Assembly (NCBI GenBank): GCA_029962745.1 | Contig: CM057165.1 | Coordinates: 1,712,256-1,776,255 of the forward strand | DNA from: Echinometra lucunter | Taxonomy: Eukaryota > Echinodermata > Echinoidea > Camarodonta > Echinometridae | Direction: 5' to 3' | DNA length: 64,000 nucleotides | In this document: positions 1-13,000 of the stretch, one piece after another | Layout of the letters: every line of letters starts with the position of its first letter | Position numbering within the stretch: the stretch's first letter is position 1 | The notes under the pieces: model-generated | Database searches by the model: none | Seen by the model: only the letters and a program-made list of their open reading frames with translations | Told to the model about the DNA's origin: nothing | Program-made: the position numbers and the translations under genes

Positions 1-292
1 AGGTATGACGTCAAAGTGGGTACCCAGCTTCGCGCATTGTAGTTGTGCTGCGCGCTAGACTGTACAATATGTATTATACCTTGCGCGTATTTTGCTGGAA
101 TTGCGCGACATGGTACCCACTTGAAACTGGGTCACAGTTAAGGGGTCAAAAATATCCTGAAATCTTACCACATTTGGGGGTTTCCTTGGCAATAAGACTT
201 TTAAAAAACTTTAGGCAGATGATTTTCTGCTAATAAAATCATGCTCTTTTTAATGAACTAACATTGTTTCAGCATTGGGCACCCCCCTTTAA
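1..292 (+). mobile_element. TTAA-flanked MITE family A, copy 1 (left end outside window)
   Basis: Non-autonomous element closely similar to copies at 8296-8770, 38302-38787 and 44881-45235 (reversed). The right end reads CCCCCCTTTAA, with TTAA at 289-292. The body contains facing inverted segments built on a TGACGTCAAAGTGGGTACCC motif. TTAA duplications at both ends of the other copies point to the piggyBac superfamily. No transposase is encoded; short ORFs in it are not conserved genes. It lies in the SARDH intron upstream of the first visible exon. Confidence 0.8.
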
Positions 293-293
293 A

Positions 294-330
294 AGGAGAC
301 CAAGAAGCTGTACAGCCCTTCTTTGGCACA
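294..330 (+). pseudogene. possible decayed fragment of the first visible SARDH exon
   Basis: GAGACCAAGAAGCTGTA here is identical to part of the exon at 1044-1223 (around 1089-1105). The similarity begins immediately after the MITE at 1-292, as if the MITE had inserted into an older exon copy. The match is short, so chance cannot be excluded. It gains weight because several other exons of this gene have clear intronic copies. Confidence 0.35.
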
Positions 331-501
331 GGAAGCAAGTGACTAAAGTGACATTTAAGAGCAGAATGTGTCTGTCATTTGTACTGATGCCAGTGGAATA
401 TGAGCATGTCTAACCAAACATACATGTATCTCTCAACAGGATGAGTGTTATGTATAGAGTTTGGCCTGGAAGAAGATCACAATAGCTAAAATATGGAAAC
501 A

Positions 502-917
502 TTAACCCATTCATGACAGAGGTCCACGTTTTGTGGTTTGGCCTAATATCTTTTGATGCAAAGCCCTAAAAATTATACCAAATACATGAGCAGGAAGAGC
601 AAAAAATGCTACACAAACTGTGCCCATTTTGGTTGCGTCAATATTTGTTGTTTGATGCTGAAATTTTTTAAAAGGAAAATAAGCATTAAAATCCTTAAAT
701 TGGCAATGTGATAGAAAGTTTAAAATCACCATTTTCCCCTGCAAATTGGCAACCTTTTGACTTCTCATCATAATTTCTGTCAATTTATATTCATTTCAGA
801 AACATGACATTTTATGAGAAAAATGTAGCAATAAAATTAAAATGTTGGTGTTGCCAATTTGAAGAATAAAAGCTGATCAAATTAGGCTTTAAATAATTCC
901 TGTCACGAATGGGTTGA
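502..917 (+). mobile_element. TTAA-flanked MITE family B, copy 1
   Basis: About 416 bp, starting TTAACCCATTCATGACAG and ending CTGTCACGAATGGGTTGA. The terminal inverted repeats begin CCC next to a TTAA target, as in piggyBac elements; here the right TTAA has mutated to TTGA. Other copies are at 48363-48779 and 58325-58740 (reversed). The minus strand (511-783) carries an open frame of about 90 codons that is recognisably shared by all three copies. It matches no protein family I recognise. Confidence 0.85.
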
Positions 918-1043
918 TAACTCAGATTTAGTGTTATGTCACTTGCTTCCTTTTGTCAAAGTAGGGCAGTGTATTTCTGAGCCCCTGTTTCAACCTCTTA
1001 TTTCACTTTCAATTCCAATTTCAATTCCAATTTTGATGCGTAG

Positions 1044-4000
1044 GTTGGGAAAGCCTTTGGAGTTGAGTCTTACATCCTCTCTCCAGAAGAGACCAAGAAG
1101 CTGTATCCACTGATGAACTGTGATGACATCTATGGTACTCTCTACAGTCCTGGAGATGGTACAATCGACCCTGCAGGCTTCTGTACTGCCCTCACTAGGT
1201 CTGCTACCAAGGCAGGAGCAAAGGTAACTTCATCTCCTTATTTTGTCCTTCTTCATTCCTCTTTTCATGAATTTTTTTGTACTTATTTTCAGTTTTTATT
1301 AAAAGTCATAGTTTCGCCTAAAGCATAAAATGAATTCTATTTTTTTCTGTAGATAAAGATGTTTTGGTCTAGTGGATAAGTCACAGAACTCATGATCACA
1401 AGATTTTCGTCCCTGCCATAGCACTATTGGCCTCCTTTGGCAAGGCATTTATTTCCATTTGCCATGCTCTACCCAGCTGGGGAAAATGGATACTTGGTAG
1501 AAAAAAAGTCTTTAAAGCAGCAGTGAACTGACCCTTATTATGATGTATTTACAACAGCACCAACTTACGGCTACTCAAAACCAGAGACTCTTAGAAACAT
1601 GATATCCTTTGTGGCTTCTTGTGAATTTCCTTAGTATGAATACAAATACATTTTAACGGATGTTACTCAAAAAATAAAGCTCTCATTGATCAGATTAGAG
1701 CATGCTGGGAGCAAAAAGGGGACAAAATCAGTAGTTTAGGACTGAGAGGGTGCTATTTCAAAATCCCATACAAGGGTGCCAGTTCGCTGGAGTACCTTTC
1801 ATAGTGAAGTGGGTAAAGCCAGGGTGAGAGATTGCAAGGCCCTCATCATAGAGGGCAATATTAACACTGATCAGATTATCGTGGATGAAAATAAATATTA
1901 TCATTGCTAATCTCCCACACACAAACAGAGGGTATAACATTGTCTCTGTTGTTTCTCTCTTTTGAGGTTCTTACAAATTGCCGAGTAACTGGTATACAGA
2001 CCGGTGAAGATGAGTTTGGTATTCATCGAGTTCAGGGAGTAGAGACATCAGGAGGGACAATCAAAACACCTGTTGTTGTGAATTGCACAGGTAAGCTTGC
2101 AATTATTACTTTATATTTTTCTCTCATTTGGTAAAAAATACAATTTTACAAACAGGTTTGTGGGCCACGAAATTATTGGGGGAGGGGAAGCGATTAATTG
2201 TTGTACAGAGTAAAAATGAGTTTGGTATTCACAGATTTCAGGGAGTGGAGATGTTGGTTGGACAATCATAATTAGATGAATTTATATAGCGCAGCTACTA
2301 TGTCTATATCAGTACACTCTCCTGCACTATGTGATGTAACAGAGCTCCCAATAATGCTACTGCTTAAAAATACAATAAAAACTACCGGTAATCAAAAAAA
2401 ACTTTTTTAAAAAAGTGAGTCTTCAACTTTACAATTTACTCTCTTTTGGTCAAAAATATAGATTTTAAAATTAGGTTTGTAGGCCACCAAATCACTACAC
2501 CTGTTGTAAACTGCACAAGTAAGCTTTCTAGTAGTGAAAAATCTGTCATTTTGATCAAAAACTCTGAGTGACTGATATACAAACACTTGTTGTAACTGCA
2601 ATTCATTTTCATCTTTAATATCTATTTACCATAGGTGTATGGGCCCCCAACATAGGAGCAATGGCCAATGTTGCAGTGCCTCTTCTTGCTATGAAGCATG
2701 CGTACATTGTCACCGAGAGGATAGAGGGTATACAGAACATGCCCAATGTCCGAGACCATGATGCATCAGTATACTTGAAACTCCAGGGTGATGCACTGTC
2801 TATCGGAGGCTATGAATCCAATCCGGAATTCATTGATAAGGTAAAAGATATTGTTGCTGCCTATCCAGAAAGATTTCTTAAAGCAAAGAAAAACATTTTT
2901 GAAGTCCCTCAGATATAATGTTAAATGGAGGCCTCGCATAGAGGAGAGTCACTGCCTTTTGCAAGTTAAGAACCCACTGCACTATTCGAAGAAGTGTAGG
3001 GGGAAACCCCGGTGTAGTGGTACACCTGCACATCCCATTTATTTTATCGGGAGGAGAGACTCGAGAGACCCGAGGGTCACAGTGATTAATTTCACTTTTC
3101 CCCTCCCAGGCCCAGGTGACACCAAGTACTACTACACTACACCAGGGTTCCCCCTACTCTTCTTCGAATAGTGCAGTGGGTTCTTAACCTGCAAAAGGAA
3201 ATATATAAGATGTAACATTTATTTACAATGGACAGGATCTAGAAATCTTGAAATAACAACCACAAAATTCTCAAAGTGATTTTATTGGTACCCCATCTGT
3301 TTCAGATTAAAAATGGCTTTCCATTTTTGTCTTTACAATCTTAAATCAGTAAAGACACTCTCTCTTCAAGCGGTCCAATGTTTTTTCTGTTTCAGATGAA
3401 GAATGACTTTGCCTTCTCTCTCTATGATCTTGACTGGGACATCTTCAGTTGTCATATTGATGGCCATGTACATAGGATCTAGAAATCTTGAAATAACAAC
3501 CACAAAATTCTCAAAGTGATTTTATTTGTACCCCATCTATTTCAGATGAAGAATGACTTTGCCTTCTCTCTCTATGACCTTGATTGGGACATCTTCAGTT
3601 GTCATATTGATGGCCATGTACATAGGGTTTTATCTTATCTATTTCAGATGAAGAATGACTTTGCCTTCTCTCTCTATGACCTTGATTGGGACATCTTCAG
3701 TTGTCATATTGATGGCCATGTACATAGGGTACCAATCATTGGAGAGACTGGTATCAAATCTACAGTCTGCGGCCCAGGTATGGTAGAAAGACTGGTGTAG
3801 GTAGTAATAATAATAATAAAGATGGCTTCTTGTATAGCACTCGGGTCTGTTATGCTGTTACACTTGTAGTATTTTCCTCATTTCATCCTTCTTCATTTCT
3901 TATTTCTAGTTACTGCATCCCAAAAGTAATTAGGGAGAAATATTTCCTTTTGTACATTTTAATTAGAAAGGAAATTACTTTCTTTTGTGCATCTCTCTTC

Positions 4001-7000
4001 GAAAGTTTAAGCTGTCCTAAACTTGCCACCATTTCACCGGTAATGGAAGTTTATTTGTGAATAAGGCTTACTTTCTAGTGATTCCTGGCTAAGCGGCCAC
4101 ACAGGATCACAGGTCATTCACTCTTCCATTGTCACTTTCAATACCTTCTTTGTTCACCCTACTTCACCATTTCAAGAAAAGTATCATCTTCATTCTCCTT
4201 CGACACACTTCTCAAAGTTTTCTCTTCGAGTCAACACGTAATTTGAGATTGTCATCTCTCCACTTCTGAATTTGTTCTTCATTTCAACTGCAACAAATTC
4301 TTACCAGTTCTATTTCACCTCCTGCATTTCACTGGGGAATTCGAACAGAAAAGCAGTTCAATTTATTTCTCTACCATTCTATCAGAGAAATCCAAAATCT
4401 CGCTTGTGCTAGCCAAGTAGTTTTTGTGATAATATCTGCGGTGATTATTGTGTATTTTGGAAACCGGATTGTGCAATATTTGGAAGCATTTTGTTTTGGA
4501 GGATCTCTGCAAGGGTAAACACATGCACGCATAAAGTCGGTAAGTGGAATTGGTTCTCATTTCTTTTCACTACAATCATATCTGCAACCATCCCGCTTCA
4601 CACTTATAGAGCTAAAACACTATTACCCCTGTCATAGCAGAGCAGCCAAATACTTACCTGGTAGTGCTTTCGCATATCAGGCATCCATATACACCTGGGT
4701 GGAGAGTGCCAGATATGGATTATTGTTTCCCTATGTTAGGTCGGGCAGGGATTTGAAACCTCATTGCTTTGATTCAGAGTCTAATGAATGAATCAATATA
4801 CCAGAACACCTCGTAAGCATTGCAAAGTGCAATACCAGTAGGAATTCAAGCTCACACATATTGTATACTCTATCCAGTGATATCTTTGATATTGATTTAT
4901 TTTGATTTGCTAGCAGAAGCTGTAATATTATTGACACTCTAGGGATTTTGCAAATGTTCCAGCTTCCTAGGCTGTCTTTTTTTATGAATACTGCTCATAT
5001 CCTGTGTTTTGAAATTTGTTGTGTTACTTTGATGAACATCATCCATTTCTCCTGTCATGTTGTCGTTGGGCTATAATTTCCCATGTACTAAAGTGACACA
5101 TGTACATAGGAACCTTGCAATTACCTTGTTCTTCATTTCTAGAATCTTTCACATTAGATCACAATTGATGGAGAAAGATGCCAAACTATGGGCTTCTGCT
5201 GCAAATGTTCCAATTGAAGACATAACTGATTCAAAACTCCTGTTTCATTGGAGTGTTTCATAGGAATGTTTCATAGTATTAAGCAATCATATCCTCTACA
5301 ATGCGATCCACTATTAATGAAGCTGTCATTTCCCTGTTTGATGTTTTCAGAATCTTTTACACCAGACCACAAGCCGTTGATGGGGGAGGCTCCTGAACTG
5401 AGGGGCTTCTACCATGGGTGTGGCTTCAATAGCTCCGGTCTCATGTTTGGAGGAGGGTGTGGTAGGGAGCTGGCTAAGTGGGTCGCCAATGGAAGGCCAG
5501 ACCTGGACATGTATGGCTTTGACATTAGGTGATGCAACAGATAAAAAGAAGTTTGATTACTTTTTTTGAGATTCAAGTTAGTTGTCTGAATACACTTGTA
5601 TTTTGCAGTGCATTTGTGTAGTCAAATGTTTTACAGGTGATCAGATATTTGCTGCTACTGCAACAGACCTGTCTACTAATTTTATGCATACTTGTTGAAC
5701 AAAAGTTTCCCCGACAACTAAGAAGCATGCCAGAGGCTTGCCCAACATGTCATAACTAATGTATTCACAATGGATTCCTTATATTCAGATGGCATTATGC
5801 ATAACAGGTGAACTGAATAGTTGGTAACCAAGGGTAATGGAGAGAAACATGTAAATTTGAGTATTATGAAGTAGGTCTATTTTTCCAGGTTCAATTTCAT
5901 TAAGTTATGTGGTTAGATTAAATTTCAGGATATGTTTAAAATAGTGGGTCAAGGGTTGAAGTTTGAAGTTGGAAAGTGACAATTGACAACATTTATAAGA
6001 GTAGTTGCTTGACAGTAGTTGCTTGACCATGTATCATACAGTAATTTGCCTATCAGATGCAGAAGGCATACAAGTAAAATAAAAAAACAGTGAGTTGAGT
6101 AGAAGCAGGACAGGAAATCTTATGTTTGAAACAAAATGTTCATCTATATTATCCTCTTTGTGATTTTGTAGGAGATTTTCAAGATCCCTTGCCCATGACA
6201 AGTCTTGGATCAAGGAGAGAAGTCATGAAGCATATGCTAAAAACTACTCCACTGTCTTCCCTCATGATCAACCTCTAGCTGGGAGGAACAAGAGAAAAGA
6301 TGCTCTTCACCAGGTAAGCTGTCTGCTATTGAAGGATCCAAACATATATGAGCTTTTTTAGAAGTAAATGACGACTCTCAAAAAAGATATGCTTGTTACG
6401 GTTTACCCTTAGTTACCTTGTTATCCAATACTGCAATTGTTCTTGTAGGCACACTGGCCCGAATTCACAAAAGAGGTTTAAATTTAAGCCGTGGTCTAAA
6501 TCTCCAAGAGTGTAAAATGTGCATGTCCTCTAGTCCAATGGGCAGGCAGTAATCCACTTTTGTATGCTCACTTATGTTTATCAAAGCTTGTTTACTCATT
6601 TACTCTTATTAACACTTAATTTATTTACATAACCATGGTTTAAATATAAAACTCTTGTGATTTCAGGCCATTAAGTTCCTCTGTCTTCTGTAAACCACCT
6701 TTTTATGAGGATAAATTTATGATGCACTTTGATAAAAACCATGGAGAGCAAAACTACTTCAAGGGTTAGGGGTCACCGTTTATTGTTCCAACGGTAAGAT
6801 TTATGGTGCAAATACAGCTCACACACCATGAAAATTATGTTCAATGCAAGTATTCTCAGTACCTGAAGGACCTGCTGTACTATGGACCAAGGACACTTCA
6901 GTATAGGAAGCACAGTCAGCTAGCTTGAGATTTGTAGCAATCACCTTGATATTCCTGAATAGTCAATTCCTTGAATTAAAAGAAGCTAAAACAAAAAGGA

Positions 7001-10000
7001 ATTCCACCATCTTAGTCAGTACTGGTATAATGAATTTTTGTTTTTACAAGGCATTTTTGTTGTTTGAAAGTGGCATCACTTACTGGTGATTCCGTTACCA
7101 CAATATCATGAATTTAAGTAGAAAATTGTTGGAATGAAAAAGTTCAAGTGAAAGAGTGGGCATATTTTCAGAGTATCAAATGGCAAGAAGGAAGGCAGGC
7201 TACAAAATAGGCACACAAACTCTAAAAATGTGAGTAACAGAATTACAAATTGTAATTCCATTACCGTGAAATTGCCCCCAAATAAATTCCTGGGGCCCAT
7301 TGCATAAAACTTATTATATCCCTCATCGTAAGATTGTTGCATTAGGAGTGTACACAACAAGAAAATGCATAGCTTTAACCAGAACAGATGCTTCCTCCGC
7401 ATAGTTCAGTTTTCATTGCTGACGTCACGCATAGTTCACGTTTTCCCTAGGGAAAAACGAACTATACTTTTTTTCTGCCCCCCCCCTCCCCTCCCCTCCC
7501 CTTCAGTCAACTCACGATGCAAATGCATGCAGCAGCGGCTCAGGTCGGTGCATGCTGAGCCAGTCTCCACCGTATCCCACGTGATGACACGGCCAACCTA
7601 TGCGGCCAGCTAGCGCTAACGCTCACATGCACAGCAGCGCCACGGTAATGCAACTCGCTGAGATATACTACTTACTTTGATGTGCTATCGCAATTAAATT
7701 TGACCACCCTGGAGGAAAGGAGAAAAACGTTGTGTTTGACATTCATAGAAAAAAACCCTGAACACCACTGATCAGTTCAAATGTTACTTACCTCAAAACC
7801 CGGGTTAAAAGAAGACTTCTAAGACATTCTCAAAAAATACCCGACTTCTTTTATGAAACAGGATGAAGTTCAGCCCCATTCCATCATTAGTACGTCTGTA
7901 TAATTCCAAGTAGGACATGTATTTTATTCAATGTAATAGTGCAGTAGCCCAGTGTACACCAGGTCAAAATGACATATTCTGTGATTTTGCTTTTTCACCT
8001 TCCTTTTTTTCTTCGTGTTCTGCTCTTTCTTCTTTTTCTTCCTCTTCTTCTTCTGCTTCTTCTTCCTTTTTGTCTTCTTCCTTCTTGTTCTTCCTCTATA
8101 TTTCTTCATTTATCCTGCTCTTCTATTTCTTCCTTTTCTTTCTCTTGCCTTCGACTACCACATCTACCTCTCTCTCTCCTTTTCACTCATTCTCCTCTCT
8201 CCCTCTCCTCCCTCACTCTTGATCTACCTCTCTATTTTCCTTTCCGTTTTTGTCAACTACAAGAATTGCGATGTTTTTTAATTTATGATGTTTGCTTAAA
8301 GTGATTACACAATGGTAAACATTTTTTGGATATATGATCGAGAATAGAATTATAAGAAGAATAACATTAAAATTATGATGATTTTCAATCGAAATCAATG
8401 CATTTTGGCTAATTTTCTCATAAAAAGTCAAAAAATTTGAGTGTGAGGTATGACGTCAAAGTGGGTACCCAGCTTCGCGCACTGTAGTTGTGCTGCGCGC
8501 TAGACTGTACAATATGTATTATACCTTGCGCGCATTTTGCTAGAAGGGCGCGACAAGGTACCCACTTTGACGTCATTTTGACGTCAAAGTGGGTACCTAG
8601 TTGAAACTTGGTCACAGCTGAGGGGTCAAAATATCCTGAAATCTTACCAAATTTGGGTGTTTCCTTGGCTACACGACTTTTTAAAAAACTTTAGGCAGAT
8701 GATTTTCTGCTATTAAAATCATGCTCTTTTAATGAACTAACATTGTTTCAGCATTGGGTACCCCCTTTAAGGTATTTAATGTTGATAGGCTAAATAAGAG
8801 CAATATTCTATTTGATTATAATGAGCTATTTGTTTGTTACACTGATTATCTCTATATTTCTTCATTCTGATCTTTCTCTCACTCAGTCTCTCTCCTTTTT
8901 TCTCCCCTTTTCTCTCTTTATTCTCCCTCTGTCATCTGCTTTCTTCATATGCCAATGTTATATGAAAATATATTTTTTCATGGTGTACTCCAAATTTAAT
9001 GTTGATATCTCATAATGAATGATGACAATAATAATATTAGTAATTATAACAATAATAATGATAATGTAATTATGTTGATAATGATTACAATAATAATATT
9101 GCTAATGATTATAATGATGGTAATAATAATGATAAGGATAAATAAACAAATATACCGGATGTCAGGTACATCCTGATGTCAAACCCTGTTCCCTTTTTTT
9201 TTTTTTACACATTCCGGCTATTACCTTGTCTTATTTACCCAGTTTACATGTACTGGTATTCTTATTGTAATTTTCAGTTATCTCTGATCCTTAACATGTC
9301 AATTATTGCCAATTATTTTTGTTCCTTAACATGTTTCTTTAATATTGTGTAGTGTATTTTCTCTGTTATCTTATTTTTTATCATTGTAAACCAAACGCAA
9401 TTCAGCCGCTGAGCTGCGAAGTTTGTCAATGAATAAATCCGTTTCAATTCAATTCAGAGGCATGAAATTTTGCGAGTAGGCCATCAAGAGCTGCATTTGA
9501 CAAGCTATTTACATAGGCGTGATCTGTATTTGTTTCTTTGAGGAAGTCATCAAAGATTTTTACAGCATACATGTATTTCACTTGTCTCTTTGTGTTATCG
9601 CTCACTCCTGCATTCATCAATTCCTTCAAGCCCTCCTCATCCGTTAGCTGCAAGCGGGGTTCATTTATTTCCGACATGATGCAATGCACTGAAACTAGTC
9701 CAACTTAACTGAATCGTAATGTTTAATTAATTGCGGTAGACCTACATGAATATACGGCGCGTCAACGTCGCATACTAATGAAACTAGATCTAGGGTGAAA
9801 CAACCGCGCAGCGCATTTATGGAAATGAGCACAGACAGAGCTAGCGCTAGCGCGTAATAAGTATTGTATGTACATGTATTGTACATGGAGGCAGAACTAT
9901 CATGCCCAGTCAATAGTTTTTTTTGCTATATGCCCTGCAGTCAGCTGGCAGTTTCCATGACTGCCCCTTTAACCAATCATAGGCCTAGAATTTTAGAATA

Positions 10001-13000
10001 AGGTATATAATAAGTTTTGTGCAACGGGCCCCTGATGCCATATGAATTCATATACAGCTTATATAGAAATTTGATTGCTCTGTTGCAAACCCAATGCACC
10101 ATATAGGAGGAAGTCTAAACTTGTAAACATTGTTTGAAAGAATGATACTGAAAAAAAAGTCTCATTATTAGACCCCTCAACCTTTGTATACTTATAGGTA
10201 TTGTTAGATGCTGGCTGTGTGTACCAGGAAGCTCTTGGATGGGAGAGGCCAGGATACTTCACACCGGAAGGAAAAGCAGAGGTTTGTGATCTTTCTATCA
10301 TGACGTTGAGGTTCATCTGGACACACAAGAGTGAACCTCAAAAGGAAAACCACTGTGAAAACTTTTGCATAAAAATAAATGACAAGAGGCAATATTATAG
10401 GAAGTGAAAAAAATGAGAAAAATTAGAAAAATAGAAATAAAAACATGAAAGCCCCTTCATGTATCTGTGCTGACTGACCTGTGAGGTAAAAGATGCGGAA
10501 TGTAAAGCATATTATGCCTATCTGATTCAATTTCATCCCGATGTTTTACATTGATTCATCGTCATATGTTCGAACGGGGCTTTGAAAAGGGCTTATTGTT
10601 GACAATATTGTAAGATGATACACTTGCTTTTCTTTTCATTGGTTTGCAAATGTAAAAGTTTTTTTGGTTTTTTTTAACTGTCTGCCACTTTTTTAAGGCC
10701 TAGCCTGTAATAACATTGCTATGCAACAAAACAGAACAGCATTTCAGGTCCATAAAGTTCCTGTGTTACAACAGTCTAGCACTCAAATCCTTTTTGTTTT
10801 TGACAATGAAGAAATTACTCTACTTTGGCCACTGTCCACCCAGGTTTAGATGTGTACATGATGTGCTACATGTTTGGCTCCTGAGATAAAACTGGTAATA
10901 TGAGCCAGAGGAGCTGTCATGGCCAAAGTAGAGTAATGTCTTCATTGTCAAAAACAAAAAGGACTTGAGTGCTAGACTAACACAAGGCATGAATACTATG
11001 AGAAACCACTGTTTTCATTACAACTTTGCATTAGCTGCGTAGAAGGAAACTTCTTCTCTGTTATCTAACATTTCCGTTCATTTTTCTGTAGCTTAAAGAG
11101 TATGATTACTATGGCAACTATGGATATGATGCCAACAAGGATTATGCCTATAACAACAGACTATTGGATGATTATACATTTGAGTTCCCTAAACATCATA
11201 GTGTGGTAAGTATTGTGGAATTTTTTTTATAATAAGGGTGTTACAAATTCAAGTTTGCAGGCTACCTGCCATTTTAATGCTAAATTCTGAGTTATGTATA
11301 TAACTGAATCTTTATTCTAATTGAATTATATTCTTGGTATTTGAGGAGGGCTTGACTGCACATTTGAGTTCCCCAAACACCATAATGTGGTATGAGTTGT
11401 TGATTATTGTGCAGAATTTTCAGCCAATACAATAAAAGCTGGAAGACTTGAAAAGCTGTGCATGTATGATAGATCAGGTGGGTGTTTCACAAAGACTAAG
11501 ATTGACTCAAATCGCTCTTAACTATGGCAGGCCATTTGTGCCACTGTTTGCTTTCACCATTGGTCTCACAAGGGATGCGCAAATCATTGTCACAAATTTG
11601 AAGAACTTACATATTTTGTTTTCTTCATCAATGAACTACAAAAATTGTCAGTTCTGCAGATTTGTGACCATATTTTGCAAATCCTTTGAGAGATCCATGA
11701 TGAAAGAAAATAGTGGCATGAATGGCCAGCCATAGTTAAGCATGCTTGTAGTCAATCTTAGTCTTTGTGAAACACCTCCCTCTTTCTATAAAGTTTAAAG
11801 TTGTGTATCCTTCAGTTTTTGGCCTTGTTTCTTGTCCTTTGTTGTAGATTGGCAAGGAGTGCTTGGCTGCAAGGAATGCTGTAGCTATATTCAACATGTC
11901 TTACTTTGGTCAGTTCTACCTAACTGTTTGTTTCTTGTCCTTTGTTGTAGATTGGCAAGGAGTGCTTGGCTGCAAGGAATGCTGTAGCTATATTCAACAT
12001 GTCTTACTTTGGTCAGTTCTACCTAACTGTTTGTTTCTTGTCCTTCGTTGTAGATTGGCAATGAGTGTTTGGCTGCAAGGAATGCTGTAGCTATATTCAA
12101 CATGTCTTACTTTGGTCAGTTCTACCTAACTGTTTGTTTCTTGTCCTTTGTTGTAGATTGGCAAGGAGTGTTTGGCTGCAAGGAATGCTGTAGCTATATT
12201 CAACATGTCTTACTTTGGTCAGTTCTACCTAACTGTTTGTTTCTTGTCCTTTGTTGTAGATTGGCAATGAGTGTTTGGCTGCAAGGAATGCTGTAGCTAT
12301 ATTCAACATGTCTTACTTTGGTCAGTTCTACCTAACTGTTTGTTTCTTGTCCTTCGTTGTAGATTGGCAAGGAGTGTTTGGCTGCAAGGAATGCTGTAGC
12401 TATATTCAACATGTCTTACTTTGGTCAGTTCTACCTAACTGTTTGTTTCTTGTCCTTTGTTGTAGATTGGCAAGGAGTGTTTGGCTGCAAGGAATGCTGT
12501 AGCTATATTCAACATGTCTTACTTTGGTCAGTTCTACCTAACTGTTTGTTTCTTGTCCTTTGTTGTAGATTGGCAAGGAGTGTTTGGCTGCAAGAAATGC
12601 AGTAGCTGTGTTCAACATGTCCTACTTTGGTCAGTTATACCTAACTGTTTGTCTCTTGTCCTTTGTTGTAGATTGGCAAGGAGTGTTTGGCTGCAAGAAA
12701 TGCAGTAGCTGTGTTCAACATGTCCTACTTTGGTCAGTTATACCTAACTGTTTGTCTCTTGTCCTTTGTTGTAGATTGGCAAGGAGTGTTTGGCTGCAAG
12801 AAATGCAGTAGCTGTGTTCAACATGTCCTACTTTGGTCAGTTATACCTAACTGTTTGTCTCTTGTCCTTTGTTGTAGATTGGCAAGGAGTGTTTGGCTGC
12901 AAGAAATGCAGTAGCTGTATTCAACATGTCTTACTTTGGTCAGTTCTACCTGACTGGTCCTGACTCTCAAGCCGCTGCTGACTGGATTTTCACCAATAAC

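Larger units (their letters stand above)
7292..10034. mobile_element. 2.7-kb TIR-bounded composite element
   Basis: GGGGCCCATTGCATAAAACT followed by TATTATAT at 7292 is matched in inverse by ATATAATAAGTTTTGTGCAA then CGGGCCCC ending at 10034. Inside are a CT-rich tract (7978-8270), a nested TTAA MITE (8296-8770), AT-rich low-complexity sequence (9020-9150), a LINE 3' end (about 9200-9458) and a DUF3504-like reading frame on the minus strand (9677-9444). It may be one transposon with captured or inserted cargo. It could equally be two solo fold-back ends that happen to face each other. Confidence 0.45.

Noticed and set aside
1366..1450. Genuine tRNA gene
   Set aside because: A-box-like sequence but poor B box and no cloverleaf; better explained as a tRNA-derived SINE.
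2851..3171. 106-codon frame overlapping the end of SARDH exon 3
   Set aside because: It runs through the donor at 2841 and into a fold-back element.
7917..8304. Overlapping open frames of 60-110 codons
   Set aside because: They lie in a pyrimidine-rich tract; the proteins are just Ser/Phe/Leu or Lys/Arg runs.
11848..12877. CRISPR-like regular repeat array
   Set aside because: The units are contiguous 103-bp copies without unique spacers, contain SARDH coding sequence, and sit in a eukaryotic gene.
11863..12914. Series of 75-codon frames starting [16 protein letters not shown]
   Set aside because: These are read-through of two exon 9 copies in shifting frames, not separate genes.
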